Below are positions 1 through 10,375 of a DNA stretch of 64,000 nucleotides, piece after piece. Each line of letters opens with the position of its first letter. Position 1 is the first letter of the stretch. The stretch covers positions 10,524,041 to 10,588,040 of the forward strand of contig CM038917.1 of NCBI GenBank assembly GCA_021904315.1, written 5' to 3'. Below the pieces are notes generated by a model, which did not search any database, was not told the DNA's origin, and saw only the letters and a list, made by a program, of their open reading frames with translations. The position numbers and the translations under genes were made by a program. The stretch is from Sphagnum magellanicum (lineage: Eukaryota > Streptophyta > Sphagnopsida > Sphagnales > Sphagnaceae).

Positions 1-1853
1 AAGGTTGGAAAGCCATCAAATGACATGTCTACAAGATTGCAAAACAAACTCTATAACAATACTTTGTACACCATTTTGTTAGTCTTACGTTCTACCAAAC
101 CAAACACAATTTAAAAGGTGGCAATAACCCATGATTATCATCCAAAAAAATCATACCAACATATCTTTATCACCAAAGGTCCAACAACCGGCTCTCAACA
201 ATTACTTCCCATTAACTCCACCAACTCCCAAATGGTGCACATAACTTATAGATTTTACTCAAAATTCAAGACAACCCCATATTTTAAAAATTACATTCAA
301 AGTTTTTGCAAAATTTCCAAAAGCAATAGAAAAACTAGTTTTCATATAAGTAATAGTCAAACTTTAAAGCTAATAAAAATGTCAATAATATCCTCATTCA
401 ATTTAGAACAAGCTTGTGAAGCATAATATTAATTTCATTTTAGTTGTTTTAATATTTCTTTCTTCCAATCAAAAATTTACAAGAAAGATCATAGTAACAT
501 TTTTTAGAAAATTGGTCATAATTCACTAATATGAGAGAATTTGTACAAACTTCAAATTTAAATCCTTAAAGTCCATCTAAACTTCCATAACATATTGACT
601 ATGCGTATAAACCAATTTTTTTACAAATAGGCCTCAAAATTATAATACTCAATTCAAGGCCATCATGGGGCCAATGCAAATGCTTAGTAACACTTGACCA
701 TAAAACCACATAACCTTTATTTAAGAAAGTTTAGTTTCAAACATAGGATAGAATTTTTAACATGAGCAAATTTCAAAATGGCCATAAGGTTCCACTAAGA
801 TCACAATTAAAAAGCTACCCACTTCCATTTAAGACGGACAATGTACAACAAAAATTGGATTTGCTTGTGCAATGACACCAAACAAATAATTCTCTTGGAT
901 TCAACAAAGAAAGAGCTAACAATACAAAATTGTGCGAATTGCACATGCAAACAAGCAGCTAGTTGTGTAATGTCTCTGCCCTAAGGATGGACCAAAAATA
1001 AATAAATAAATGAAAAGACAAAATGACCTACATGACATGTCATTGTGTAGTCTTTCCCCTTAACCACTAAATGTAAGGGCAGTGCCTAAACAATAGCCCA
1101 TATTGAGCCTGTCTAATGTTAGAGTCAATAAAATCACTTGCATTGGCATTACATCACTCACCCAATTCTTTATAGGGCCACGGCTTTATGCTATGACTAC
1201 CCATTAGTGTTTACTTTTTTATTTTTGGAAAGTTACTTGTGGGGTAACACAGATGGTTCATGGAGTGTTTTTTATTTGGCCAAATTTTGTCTAATTTCAA
1301 CCTGAAAATATGATTTCGACCTTATCCAAAGGGTTTCCCATGGAGTAAATGGCCTACTAAATTATTATTTTTAAAGGTTTCCACATTGCCAATAGGTAGC
1401 AAAAAATATAGAAGGATTCTGATTATTTTCTATTTTCATATCTAGTCTGTAGCCAAATCTGGCTAAATTATCATATGGATGATCACCACTTCACCTACAT
1501 CACAAAATTGAAGAAAAAAAACCAATTTTCATGTTTTGTCGAACTGGCCAAAAGTCAATGAAGATATGAACTCTGTCTGACCTCACTAACAAAATCTTTA
1601 CGCATCTCAACATGCCTGCTAGTTAAATTCCCAGGATGAAACTTATGCTAGCATATTTTTGAGTGTTGTGCGAGCATCAAAACTGCCCTCAAGTATAGTC
1701 AGGTATCACCCCCATTATCCCTATTTCAAAATTTTCAAAGTATCCTGATTGAAATTCTGATCATCAATTCTCACTTGTATTAGAACCAGATGAATGAGAG
1801 CCAAATTCAAGGGAAATTTTTTTAATATTGAGACCCAGGTGAGGTAAAACCCA
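1..1853 (+). repeat. Dispersed repeat A, copy A1 (partial, runs off the left edge)
   Basis: This stretch matches, nearly base for base, the DNA at about 17500-19315 and 51735-53595. The match begins before the window and stops abruptly near 1853, inside a phrase ending 'gaggtaaaacccat'. After that point A1 diverges while A2 and A3 stay alike. The short ORFs inside it (for example 118-426) are not conserved as open frames between copies, so I do not call genes. The identity of the element is unknown. No terminal repeats or transposase were recognised. Confidence 0.85.
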
Positions 1854-2640
1854 TATCTTCCAATCATTCAAGATGTGAAATAACTAACCAACTAATGTGG
1901 GTGCATATGTAAGTTTAGTTAGAAGCATGACTTCAAATCAAGTGAAAAGCACAAGGGATGTTTAACAAGAGTCTTGGGGTATGACAATCATGGTTAGTAA
2001 TATTAAATAACAAAAAACTTAAGGTAAAAAAACTTTAAATGGAGAGTTTCAAGCAAGTTCACAACAAATGATAAAAACTTCATTTGAAAAAAAATCATTC
2101 CATTAACAACTGAAAGTGTATTTCAATTGAGATGAAACCATAATTTTTTATTTATCAATGAATAACTAATGCATTTCCAAAGTGTGAACACCTAGACCTT
2201 AATATGGGTAGTTAAGGGATCACATCTAATGCCATTGGTGCCTACTTTTAAAACTAACCTTCCCATATTAATTTGTAATGAACCTTTGAAATGTGTGAGC
2301 TGTTCATTAACGTAGGAGGAGCACATACCTAGAGCTAACAATAGATCAATCCAAAACTACAATATGGGGCCAACAAATGTAACAACAGATCACTCAATGA
2401 GGCATGACACATAATTGCATTGGAAGATGTAAAAGTTTGGGAGTCTTGTTGCATTGATGCATGATAAAATGTTCAATCATTCTCATTCATGTAATGTGGT
2501 CAAATGCATTAACCATGAGCCTATTTGCACTAGTATAAGCCTGCCCACATTTCACATAGCATGTGGACTTGACTCATTGCAATTCCATATTTATGTTAGT
2601 GGATAGTAGTTCATGTTATAAGCTTTTGATAGGTTTAAGT
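1854..2640. other. AT-rich intergenic DNA, nothing recognised
   Basis: I see no coding region, RNA gene or repeat that I can support here. The sequence is AT-rich, with scattered poly-A and poly-T runs. Confidence 0.6.
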
Positions 2641-2651
2641 AGAAAGTCTCA

Positions 2652-3830
2652 TCATTGACTAAGCAAAGCCCCTTTGCAAGCTCCTAGTGAGAAGTCAAGA
2701 TTTGGTTTCTTGAACCACCTTAGCCATCCCCACCTTGGAATTCCATTCTTGAAAAGTGTCGAGCTTTTTTGTGTAATTTCAACTACCTTCAAGTGCAATT
2801 GTGTGAAGGTGATCAAGTGTTTGATTGCTTGCATCATTTTCATGTACTCAACTAGTGCCACCTCCACTTCTTTTTGTAAGACCCTTGCTTTGCCTCTTTT
2901 TCAAGATTGTGTAATGCTATACAACTGACTCCATAATGATGTGATAGGCACACCCAAGTTTGGCTTGTAGTTTGGGTCTTGGAGCAAATTTCCACACTCT
3001 CCATTGTGGACTTCCAAGAAACATGATCCCAATTGCCATTTTTCTTCATGTGAATCATTCCCTAGGTAGCTCAACTTGCACCATCTTCATAGCTTGGAAG
3101 TTCGCCCTTTGCACGATTCATGGGCCCAGTGCATGCCATGGCATTGGTGCAAGCTTGCCAACTCCCTTGATTTGATCTCAGGTGGGCAGGTGTTGGGCAT
3201 GCGTTCTCATTGCCATCGTGTGGATATGGCTGTGTACTTGGAATTGATCGAAATTCGTTGTGTGGGTAAGATTGTGTACTTGGGTTTGATCCAAATTGGA
3301 TGTGCACGTAAGGTTGTGTACTTGGGCTCAATCAAAATTGGTTGTGTGTGTAAGGTTGTGTACTTGGGCTCAATCAAAATTGGTTGTGTGTGTAAGGTTT
3401 GGTACTTATGCTCATCAAAACTGGTTGGGCCTGTTCTGCCTATTCAACCTCTGACCTCCAAACGCTAGAAGCGCTAGTGGAATGGGAAACTCAGTATTGA
3501 TAGTTGGAGGAGATTCTTTGTGCAGTGCACAATCCCACTTTTCTTGTACTGTCCTCCATTGCTATCTGAACCATCTGTTGCTTGAGCACCTTCCTCCTCC
3601 TTTTGTATGTTAGGAAGCAACATCCACATCTGGCTTTCCCAGACAATGTGACTCATGATGTCAAATTTTTCTTTTGTAAATCTCACAGCAAACAACCACC
3701 TGCACCTAAAATGGTCACTATGTATGCCTCTAGATGTCACCTCCTGTGTTTGGATCTGGTCATGAATTGTACACAATGTGCAAGTGTGACAATCAATCTC
3801 AACCATGCAACAGCCCTTTCATGCACGCCC
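2652..3830 (-). pseudogene. Degenerate protein-coding remnant, family not recognised
   Basis: Several minus-strand open segments follow one another in different frames: about 3806-3474, 3331-3071, 3058-2852 and 2867-2652. Together they look like one decayed coding sequence. The middle part is rich in Pro, Ser, Thr and Gln and has a 14-residue repeat containing PSTQPYPHN, which is encoded by the 42-bp minisatellite described separately. The last segments are rich in Trp, Lys and Glu. They faintly resemble Myb/SANT-like proteins linked to plant transposons, but I could not confirm that. Frame changes and stops between segments argue against a working gene. Chance open frames in base-biased DNA remain possible. 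Confidence 0.3.
3223..3432. repeat. 42-bp minisatellite, about five copies
   Basis: Units built around 'gtgtacttgggctcaatc' start near 3229, 3271, 3313, 3355 and 3397 (the last is partial and diverged). The period is 42 bp, so every unit keeps frame and translates as a 14-residue repeat on both strands. The two central units are almost identical. Confidence 0.8.
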
Positions 3831-6173
3831 AATGTACTAAGATTCATTGCATGGACATGTAAGAGCAATCGCAAAGCGTGCATTAAACAACAGCCAATTC
3901 GCCTCTTGGATGCACATAATGTGTTGATTCAAGCTTGCACATTCTTCCCGATTTCAACCTGTATGATCATGATTACAACTTTAATTTGCCACTAACATAA
4001 TTAATTGTCGCTGGGATTAAACATTTTGTGTTACTTTTAGGCCATGTTCATTAAGGGTTTGATTTCAGGCAGGTTTGGGCACAAATATAGGTACCTGAAA
4101 AAAGGAACTGTTCATTTCAGGTTTGGATACATTACAAGATGAGACACAATAGGCATTTCACCACCATTTTGGAACAACTTTCCACACCACTTTAAACCAT
4201 AAATATCTCATGAGTCATCATTTTATAAATTGCAGCAGCACAAAATTTGATAATCCATGGATTGTTGCAAAAAATTGACACATCAGGCAAAAGGTTGTTG
4301 CAGGATAAAAGTTTGCATTTCCTTTGAAGTGTTCTCAATGCATTTCCAAAAAAATGAAAAAAAAAGTTTCCCGACTTTTGAAAAACATCATACTATTGAA
4401 AACACTTATGTCCAAATGTGATTTATTGAACAAACACAAGAAATGAGTCAGAAGATACAAACAAGGTGATTTTTGGAACCTTTCTCAAAGTGAGAAGTCT
4501 GTCAAGATCCCATCCTTGGGCATTGAAATAATCTCTAGGCTAGATTTTGTTAACCCTATTCATTTGCCATGTTCTGCCTTAAAATTGCATCAGATTTGGC
4601 ATATTTATCTACAGATGAGGATCAAGTCTAGTAATTGGGCAGCATTTACCTGAAATCCCTTAGGAGTAGCTCAGATTTTCCTTCTTATACTGAAGAAAAG
4701 TTGCCTGATTGGTTATGTACCCTGATACTGATTGAAACTGTGCAATTGAAAGACTGCATGACAGCCATCTTGCTCTCTCAGATTAATCTGCTCCATAACA
4801 TGCATGTCATCTGTCAGAAATTTGAAGTTTGCCACTAGCAAAGTTTTAGCAAGAGGGCTGCCATCCAAATACTGAAATGTAAACTCTCAATCTTTCAACA
4901 CACCATTTTGCTGTCCAGGATTGTGGAATTCCTACAAAAGGGAAAAATAAAGTCATTCCCATGAGCATGTTTTCATGGACATGACTTGGTCAAAGGACCA
5001 ATGCCAGTCCTTTGACCACTTGAAAGTATTGGCACTCCAGTCCATTGGGAACAATTGAACAAAAATCAGAATCAACACCTAAACAATGTGACTTCTGACC
5101 TAGCAAGTTGTAACCATATAACCTTGGAGATGCCCCACTCATACACCCTGCGATCAAATGCTTGGATTCAAAGTTTCATTTCTCCGCTGATCTCCCCAAT
5201 TGTTCATCACTCTGTATTGTGTACAAGATGAGAACACTTATCCAGGGTCTTGTGTTGACACACTGCGAGAGCTTTGTTGCTGGATTCCTCATGCCTCGCT
5301 CAGATCCTACTCCAACTTAAATCTGAGCTCTGGCTTCACAAGTCCCTGGGCTTTGCCAATTGGTACTCCTAGTGGTCCCAAACAGATAAATGGTTGCTAG
5401 ATAGGTGTAGGCCATTTCAAGCCACCCACAGCTGAACTCCTTGTGTTTCATAATCAACAGCCAAGATGAAACAATAATTAGTAAATCACTCAGTCATAAT
5501 AACAGTTCATATTCAACCTGTGCTTATTAGAGTACAAGAGCATGGGATCTTCAAAGAAGAGAACTGCACCCATACTGTTGCCTCAAAGCATGAGATATTT
5601 TACAGTGGATTGTATCTTCAGCACAAGCTATACCACCATATGGTCTTGTCCTGTGGAATTACTGACAAAAGTCAGCTAAATTGTTTGAAACCTGAACCTC
5701 AAATTTCAAACACTGCTTACATTGATCACAAAGCATGTCCAATCTACAGTGTTCTGACATGTCACACCCACAACTGGGTCATGGCCTCTGTCTCACTGCA
5801 ATGAGGCAGGTAGAAAGAACAATTAAAGTATAAGTGAACTTCCTACAAAGACAAAAGGAAGTGTGGTCCAGTCCTGAAACACATTGTGCTTCCAACCATG
5901 CCCTCTTTTTGAAAAACATCTGTCTCCATGGTATTCTCAACTCAACTTGAGAGTGAGATACTATCCTATGACTACCTCTTGAGTTCCACTGCATGATTGC
6001 TTTCCCTATTGATGGCAAACCAAGACACAGGCCACTTCTTGGGTCAACAGTTCAGTGTAATCCCTGCCTGGAGAAGATTAAATAACATCTCTTTTACCAC
6101 TCCAAGCAGTGAACAGCACCAACAATAGTGGCTCTTCTCTTGAGTGATCTAACACCATATTACCAAAATTGCA
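3831..6173. other. Intergenic DNA, nothing recognised
   Basis: Less AT-rich than the rest of the left side, but every open frame here is short. None resembles a protein I know or repeats elsewhere in the window. It lies just downstream (on the minus strand) of the carrier pseudogene's final exon. Confidence 0.5.
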
Positions 6174-9019
6174 TCAATCTGAGATGCGGATCTCTACCCC
6201 TAACAAGTCCTTCATCAACTCATATGTCACAAATGCAATAGCTATTGAGCGAAGCACCTGTTCATGAACAAAAAGGAATTAAAGATTGCAAGTGATGCAT
6301 ACAAGTAAATTCCTGTGAGTGCAGCTACACTGCTAGAACTGAAAGAAAGAGACCCACTAATGTATTCCTCCATATGCAATGAAAGGACTGGACAATCGAT
6401 GCTTCACCTTCACAGAAATGGGTACTAAGCCTTTTAGAAAGACCCTATCTCTTGTTCTTCACTATTTTCCTGAATGCATCAACCATGTGCATTCCTCCAT
6501 ATACATTGAAAAGATTGGACAGTTTATTTCTCACCTTCACAGAATTGGGCACTAAGCCTTTGTAGAGTGCCCGAGGCCCTTCAGTCTTCACTGTTTTCCT
6601 GAATGCATCTACCATGCCATTGTATTGGACAGGAGCCCTGACTTGCCCATCTGCCGTTACAATTGATGACGCATCTTTCCAGCCAACCATTTGCATTCGT
6701 CTGCGGACAACATCTAAGGGATATGTCACTGTCTGTCCTACAGTCCCTGCTGCTGCCCCACATGCAAGCTTTGTCACCACCCCTAACTCAGCACCATCAT
6801 CTGGCAGAAATGTGGGGCTCTTCATCATCCAATCCTTAAGTGTCTCATAGAGTGCAAAATTCAGGCCTTCATATGGAATCTGCAGAACAACCCAAAAGAG
6901 AATCATAAGCATGTTCAAATCAGAATGACTTCAACCTCTGACCCAAGTTTCCTGTGATTATTGTGTAGATGCTGCTATGGATATCCAACATCCTTACACC
7001 CTTGATCCATGTTCAACATCAGTTTATGAGTTCCAGTTCACATCATCCTCTCACAATTCCCTTGTGAGGAAATCCATTGCTGGTTTGTTCCTCTGGAGAT
7101 TGATGCACACACAGATTGACTGTCATGTGATCAGTTCACCGTAATCCATGATCTTTAACCAAAGTGGATCCAGAAACCTCCTCCTGCTGCTCCTCTCAAG
7201 TCATTTCCATTCAATAGCTGTAAACATATTCCCTACATATTACACCCTGAGTACAGCTACACTCTAGTGTAAAGTTCATGTACAAACCACTCCAATGACT
7301 GATGGCACCCAGCCCTTTTACAAAGCTATTGCACCCTCTTCCTTGATGATAGTTGGAAAGGCATGAAACATGCCACAATAGCGATGAGGAGAGTCCTCAG
7401 TCTGTAACAAAACAAATTACCACAATAGTCAAGAAATGAGATTCAGGAAGGCAGTATTCTGTGAGGATTCCCTAAAGCACATGAATGTAAAGATGTAGCC
7501 AGTCACAGTTCAATCACAAAGCTAGGTAAGAATTACAACAGTGTTATTGGTCACAATGCTCACCCTGCAATTGGGCCAGCACCCACCTATGATCAGTGAG
7601 TTGTGCCAAAGTACAGATAAACTTTTGGAGGAAAATAACAAGCAAAATTGCAAAATATGTGAACAAGCAATTCAGTTGTTTCTTATCAAAAATTGCACAG
7701 AAACAGATTCCCAGCCAACAGACCTAGAAATCTCGCTCTGTCTTCCTGACATGTAACCCTAATGTCAACTGACAATTTTCAATCTCCTAAACCATTCCAA
7801 TCTGACAGGAGTAAGGCTTTTGATGCTCTTTCAACTCACCTGCACAGTCAACCTTCCCCATACCATGTCCATTGGATATGTTGCAGACATGGCAATAATC
7901 CCAGCACAAGCCCTAGCACAAAGACGCAAAACTGGGGTAAGTTTGGCGTTCTCTGCACAGGAAAAACAATAAAAACCAGTTTATACTGCAGAGACCATTT
8001 AGCATAATATGGAAGCACCAGAGAGAATTGCAATGCTCAAATATTGCAGATAGTTTGGCCTACACTCACAAATGACAGAAGGTAGCTCACAACAGAGCCT
8101 GCTCACAACTGTGATAGACAGATGTGATACTAAAACAAACTGTTTAGGGTAACAAATGGATCTATTTATGCTCCTGTATTAGCTAAGGGTTGCACCGAAG
8201 AATGGGCATATAACACTCACCTTGGCCCTTTTGCTGTCAATAAGCCCACAAGATTGCACTGCAAGATCATGCAATAGGATAAAATAATCAGACTCTTGAT
8301 CCTATCATGAAGGAAATGACAGCCACATCCTGCTACTTCCACCTGTGCAATAAATTCTGTTCCTTGACCCTATTCCCACCATTGCTCATGAATGAGATTA
8401 GCTATCATACTGTAGTTCTGTCATTGCCGCTGTATGGAGTTGTGGGCTGGAAAACCTAATTGTTCACTCTGCCCCCCATCTTGACATCCCAGTCTGTATG
8501 CAACTGTTACAGCAGTTCAGGGAGTGCACACACCTAGATGCCTGCTCGTAACTGTAAAACTTCACAGCAGAGTTAGGGATAATTCATGCACAGTTGGTGC
8601 CATTGCCTTTAAAAAAGCCTGGGATGCCCTCATTCTTCCAAATTAACTTTAAACCCTGCATAGTTCCACTGTATTTTGGATTCAAGGGATTTTGAACCTG
8701 CCAAGCACATCACAACCTTTACTGACAGCTTGAGTTTTAATGAACTCCAAATTGCCAGAGCTCTTCCCCATTTTGCAAAAACAGTCGATACCTACGAAAC
8801 TACATAGACTTGTCAGTCTACTTCCGAGATGTCGCATTATCAGTATTCAGGGCATGAATGCTGGATAGGGAGTTCTGAGTTGCACTACAATGGACCTGCA
8901 TCTATTACTTATAAATGCATGAACTTGTCTTGTAAGCATACTCGTGTTTGAGAAGCATTTTCTTGCCCTAGTTGCTGGAGATTAGAGTGCCAGAAAGGTC
9001 ATAGAGAGAAATAGGCACC
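6174..9019 (-). pseudogene. Decayed mitochondrial adenine-nucleotide carrier gene (ADNT1-like), introns retained
   Basis: Working members move adenine nucleotides (ATP/AMP) across the mitochondrial inner membrane. They have three repeats of two helices with the Px[DE]xx[KR]x[KR] signature. Recognised minus-strand pieces: a possible exon end at 9019 (reading KILLQ before a GT donor); 8697-8534 (phase 0 in, two bases left over); 7912-7840 (24 codons, second-repeat signature PMDMVWGR); 7401-7288 (38 codons); 6879-6535 (115 codons, signature PLDVVRRR, ending LVPNSVK); and 6257-6174 (final 27 codons ending GVEIRISD, then TGA). AG acceptors and GT donors flank these pieces, so this is a duplicated copy and not a retrocopy. 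It is broken: TGA at 8584-8586 where family members have Arg (NCAR), TAA at 7318-7320 where they have Tyr (ALYKGW), and Trp replaces the basic residue in the second signature. I could not find the exon expected between 8534 and 7912 or the true N-terminus. The family call is strong. ADNT1 rather than a CoA-carrier relative is likely but from memory. Confidence 0.85.
6364..6617 (-). repeat. 127-bp tandem duplication across an exon-intron boundary of the carrier pseudogene
   Basis: The segments 6364-6490 and 6491-6617 are direct copies; both begin 'attcctccata'. Each contains the intron start, the GT donor and the last part of the 115-codon exon (FRKxVK ... SVK). The outer copy has diverged and carries an early stop soon after the FRKIVKNK segment. 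Confidence 0.85.
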
Positions 9020-9239
9020 TGCAGAAGGATCTTCAGAACAGTTGGCCAGGGAAACGAGTACTTCCAATCTCCTGCCTGCTGTGGTGCCGAGAAGAGCAGA
9101 AATGGGTGTAGGATTTGAAAATTAGGGTTTGGAGCTCATGTCGTTCGCGTATTCGTCTTCTTGACGCATCGGTTCCTTTCCAATTCCACGGCCCCCAATA
9201 GTTCGTTCTCAAAGTTCCCAAAGTTCTCATTCCCATACC
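9020..9239. other. Short intergenic stretch
   Basis: Minus-strand open frames here could include the pseudogene's 5' end, but I see no residues matching the carrier N-terminus. No other feature is supported. Confidence 0.4.
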
Positions 9240-9703
9240 AATGGCGTTGGGTGGGCGCCCATTTTGCAACATCTTGGGTAAGCTTGGGCATGGAACCACT
9301 TATTTATTCTCGTTCCCCCAATCAAGAGGTACTAAAAAATTATACTTTGGCATTTGGGGGGCGGGGTTCCGAAAGAATTCTTCTTGCTGAACTAATTTCA
9401 AAGGTACTGAATAATATACTTTGCAAGATGGGTGGCGACATCAAAATAATTTCTCCCTTGTTGAACTAATTTAGAGGGTACCAATTTTGCAATATTTTTA
9501 GGGAACTTAGAGTAGGCCTTCCCCTAAGGAGTTTATTCTTATTGAACCAATTAGAAAGGTGCAAATTTTGCAATATTCTTAGGGAGCTTTGGGTAGGCCT
9601 CCCCTAAGGAGTTTATTCTCGTTGAACTAAATTTGCGGGTACCAATTTTGCAATATTCTTAGGGAGCTTTTGGGTAGGCCTCCTCCTAAGGAATTTATTC
9701 TTA

Positions 9704-10249
9704 CTAGTGTGAACTTGGTGCATAATGCACCTGTCGAAGCAAAAAAAAAAAAAAAAGGTCCGGGCAATTTAACTGACACAAAAAACAAAATCCATCAAAA
9801 AAAAAAAAAAAAAAAAAGGTCCGGGCAATTTAACTGACACAGAAAACAAAATCCATCAAAAAAAAAGGTCCGGGCAATTTAATTGACACAGAAAACAAAA
9901 CCCAAAAAAAAAAAAAAAGAAGAAGAAGGTCCGGGCAGTTTAACTCACACAGAAAACAAAACCCCAAAAAAAAAAAAAAAAAAAAAAGGTCCGGGCAATT
10001 TAACTGACACAGAAAACAAAACCCAAAAAAAAAAAAGGTCCGGGCAGTTTAACTGACACAGAAAACAAAACCACCCCCAAAAAAAAAAAAAAAAAAAGAA
10101 GAAGAAGAAGGAGGAGGAGGTCCGAGCAATTTAACTGACACAGAAAACAAAACCCAAAAAAAGAAAAAAAAAAAAAAAAAAGTCCGGTCCGGGCAATGCC
10201 CGGAAACTGCCCGGACAGACAGACAGACATGTAACTTTAATATATAAGA
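9704..10249 (-). mobile_element. Short non-autonomous Helitron
   Basis: Read on the minus strand the element starts TC (TCTTATATATTAAAG, ending at 10249) and ends CTAG at 9707-9704, fitting the CTRR rule. Nine bases before that end is a perfect hairpin, GGTGCAT/ATGCACC (plus-strand 9717-9731), the usual 3' signal of Helitrons. The flanks are A on the left and T on the right with no target duplication, as expected for A^T insertion. The neighbouring tandem units give the empty site: 'tttattctta' joins directly to 'tggaccaattag', compared with 'tttattcttattgaacc' in an uninterrupted unit. No Rep/helicase coding is present, so it would need a helper element. The inside is almost entirely a minisatellite. 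Confidence 0.88.
9757..10200. repeat. Minisatellite inside the Helitron with variable A-tracts
   Basis: Seven copies of a unit 'ggtccgggcaatttaactg' then 'acacagaaaacaaaaccc' are separated by A-runs of about 9 to 25 bases; GAA and GGA triplets are mixed in near 9918 and 10098. The last copy passes into 'tccgggcaatgcccgg', which is nearly self-complementary, next to the element's 5' end. The 76-residue minus-strand open frame here is a by-product of the repeat. Confidence 0.85.
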
Positions 10250-10375
10250 TTGGACCAATTAGAAAGGGTACCGATTTTTCAAAATTCTTAGGGGGCCCAG
10301 GGGAATGCTCCTAAAGGATTTATTCTTACTCAGCCAATTAGGAGGGTAAGGTATTTTGCAATATTTTAAAGAGAA

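Larger units (their letters stand above)
9240..10375. repeat. About 80-bp diverged tandem repeat array, interrupted by a Helitron
   Basis: Units carry a core like 'ggtaccaattttgcaatatt' followed by 'cctaaggagtttattctt' and 'gaaccaattagaaa'. Clear unit starts lie near 9327, 9402, 9477, 9557, 9638, 10267 and 10344. Removing the 546-bp insertion at 9704-10249 restores the roughly 80-bp spacing (9638 to 10267 becomes 83). Units are noticeably diverged, so the array is old. Confidence 0.8.

Noticed and set aside
118..426. 102-codon open frame in A1, and the 103-codon frame at 17624-17935 in A2
   Set aside because: The frames diverge through indels between copies, and A3 has no equivalent frame, so no protein is conserved.
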